From NCBI RefSeq assembly GCF_004362665.1, contig NZ_SNXR01000011.1, forward strand, positions 434,001-498,000: 64,000 bases of DNA, read 5' to 3'. The translations under genes and the position numbers were made by a program. Positions 63,748 to 64,000 of the stretch are shown here, in pieces; within the stretch, counting starts at the first letter, position 1; every line of letters starts with the position of its first letter. Below the pieces are notes generated by a model. That model was not told the origin of the DNA. It made no database searches and saw only the letters and a list, made by a program, of their open reading frames with translations. The stretch comes from Flavobacterium dankookense. GTDB lineage: Bacteria; Bacteroidota; Bacteroidia; Flavobacteriales; Flavobacteriaceae.

Positions 63748-64000
63748 TATAATAGGGAGTTTTTATAATTTTTTTTTAATAATATACACTATTGATAAAT
63801 GAAAAAAAAATCAATCGTATAAATAGGTTGCTAAAATATAAATAATATTAAACTTATAAATAAATATAATATTCCAATTGTAAAACTTTACTTGAAAGAA
63901 TTACAGTAGAATAATAAATCAAATAAAAACGACAATTTAAGTCAATGAATTAACGTAGCTTTTTAGAAGATTAACGTAGTGAATTATGATAAAACCGTTT

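Noticed and set aside
63748..64000. Last 250 bases, searched for a gene or RNA
   Set aside because: Only AT-rich sequence with a short direct repeat ATTAACGTAG; no supported feature.

Overview
The window reads as chromosomal DNA of a Flavobacterium-type bacterium (Bacteroidota, Flavobacteriaceae). The DNA is strongly AT-rich. Several genes are preceded by the Bacteroidota promoter form TTTG-N18..20-TAnnTTTG. Gliding-motility genes gldF and gldG are present, and there are proteins with type IX secretion (T9SS) C-terminal sorting domains. Transketolase is split into two genes, and many small secreted or outer-membrane beta-barrel proteins of Bacteroidota type occur. I see no phage, plasmid, complete insertion sequence, CRISPR array, rRNA or tRNA, so this is mostly core genome with small accessory insertions.

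Layout. 0-5 kb: small DUF proteins, then serA and serC (serine synthesis) and an acyl-CoA reductase, all on the minus strand. 5-9.6 kb: ferredoxin, a carboxypeptidase-regulatory-like protein, ychF, a PorT-like protein and a TIGR02117 protein, with a repeat-rich gap at 8.6-8.9 kb. 9.7-15 kb: parE and parC (topoisomerase IV) with a HEPN/MNT toxin-antitoxin pair between them. 15-18.7 kb: a hydrolase / ECF sigma / membrane-protein operon, terC, a lipoprotein and a 58-residue small membrane protein. 18.7-26 kb: mnmE, dnaN, gldG, gldF, a monooxygenase-like protein, a SAM hydrolase and phoH. 26-35.5 kb: a beta-barrel protein, a beta-propeller protein, purC, an ankyrin protein, the two transketolase genes separated by a duplicated gene pair, a 21-bp repeat array and a T9SS substrate. 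35.5-44 kb: tgt, lptG-like, an EamA transporter, accA, dnaB and a four-gene sensory operon. 44-53 kb: a small ORF, an 'asparagine synthetase B'-like protein, a beta-barrel, a DPP-IV-like peptidase, a delta-60 repeat T9SS protein, prfB with its programmed frameshift, and a threonine aldolase. 53-64 kb: a secreted protein, ybaB, an oligopeptidase B, a cysteine synthase-like gene, an OmpA lipoprotein, a glycosyltransferase, an orphan HsdR-N nuclease-like protein, holA and a decayed T9SS gene.

How the genes work together. Replication and chromosome maintenance are well represented (parE/parC, dnaN, dnaB, holA, ybaB), along with translation and tRNA functions (prfB, mnmE, tgt, ychF). Envelope and secretion functions are gldFG, lptG, OmpA and beta-barrels, with T9SS cargo. 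Central metabolism includes serA/serC, transketolase, purC, accA and cysteine synthesis.

The most unusual signals are non-coding. A 315-bp array of 21-bp units, kept in exact register while its sequence drifts, lies just upstream of the transketolase promoter. A family of three structured intergenic elements shares framing sequences around different long hairpins, and one pair of arms shows a compensatory base change. Also notable are a long inverted repeat at 8.7 kb, a TGT that lacks the usual zinc cysteines, and two small membrane proteins.
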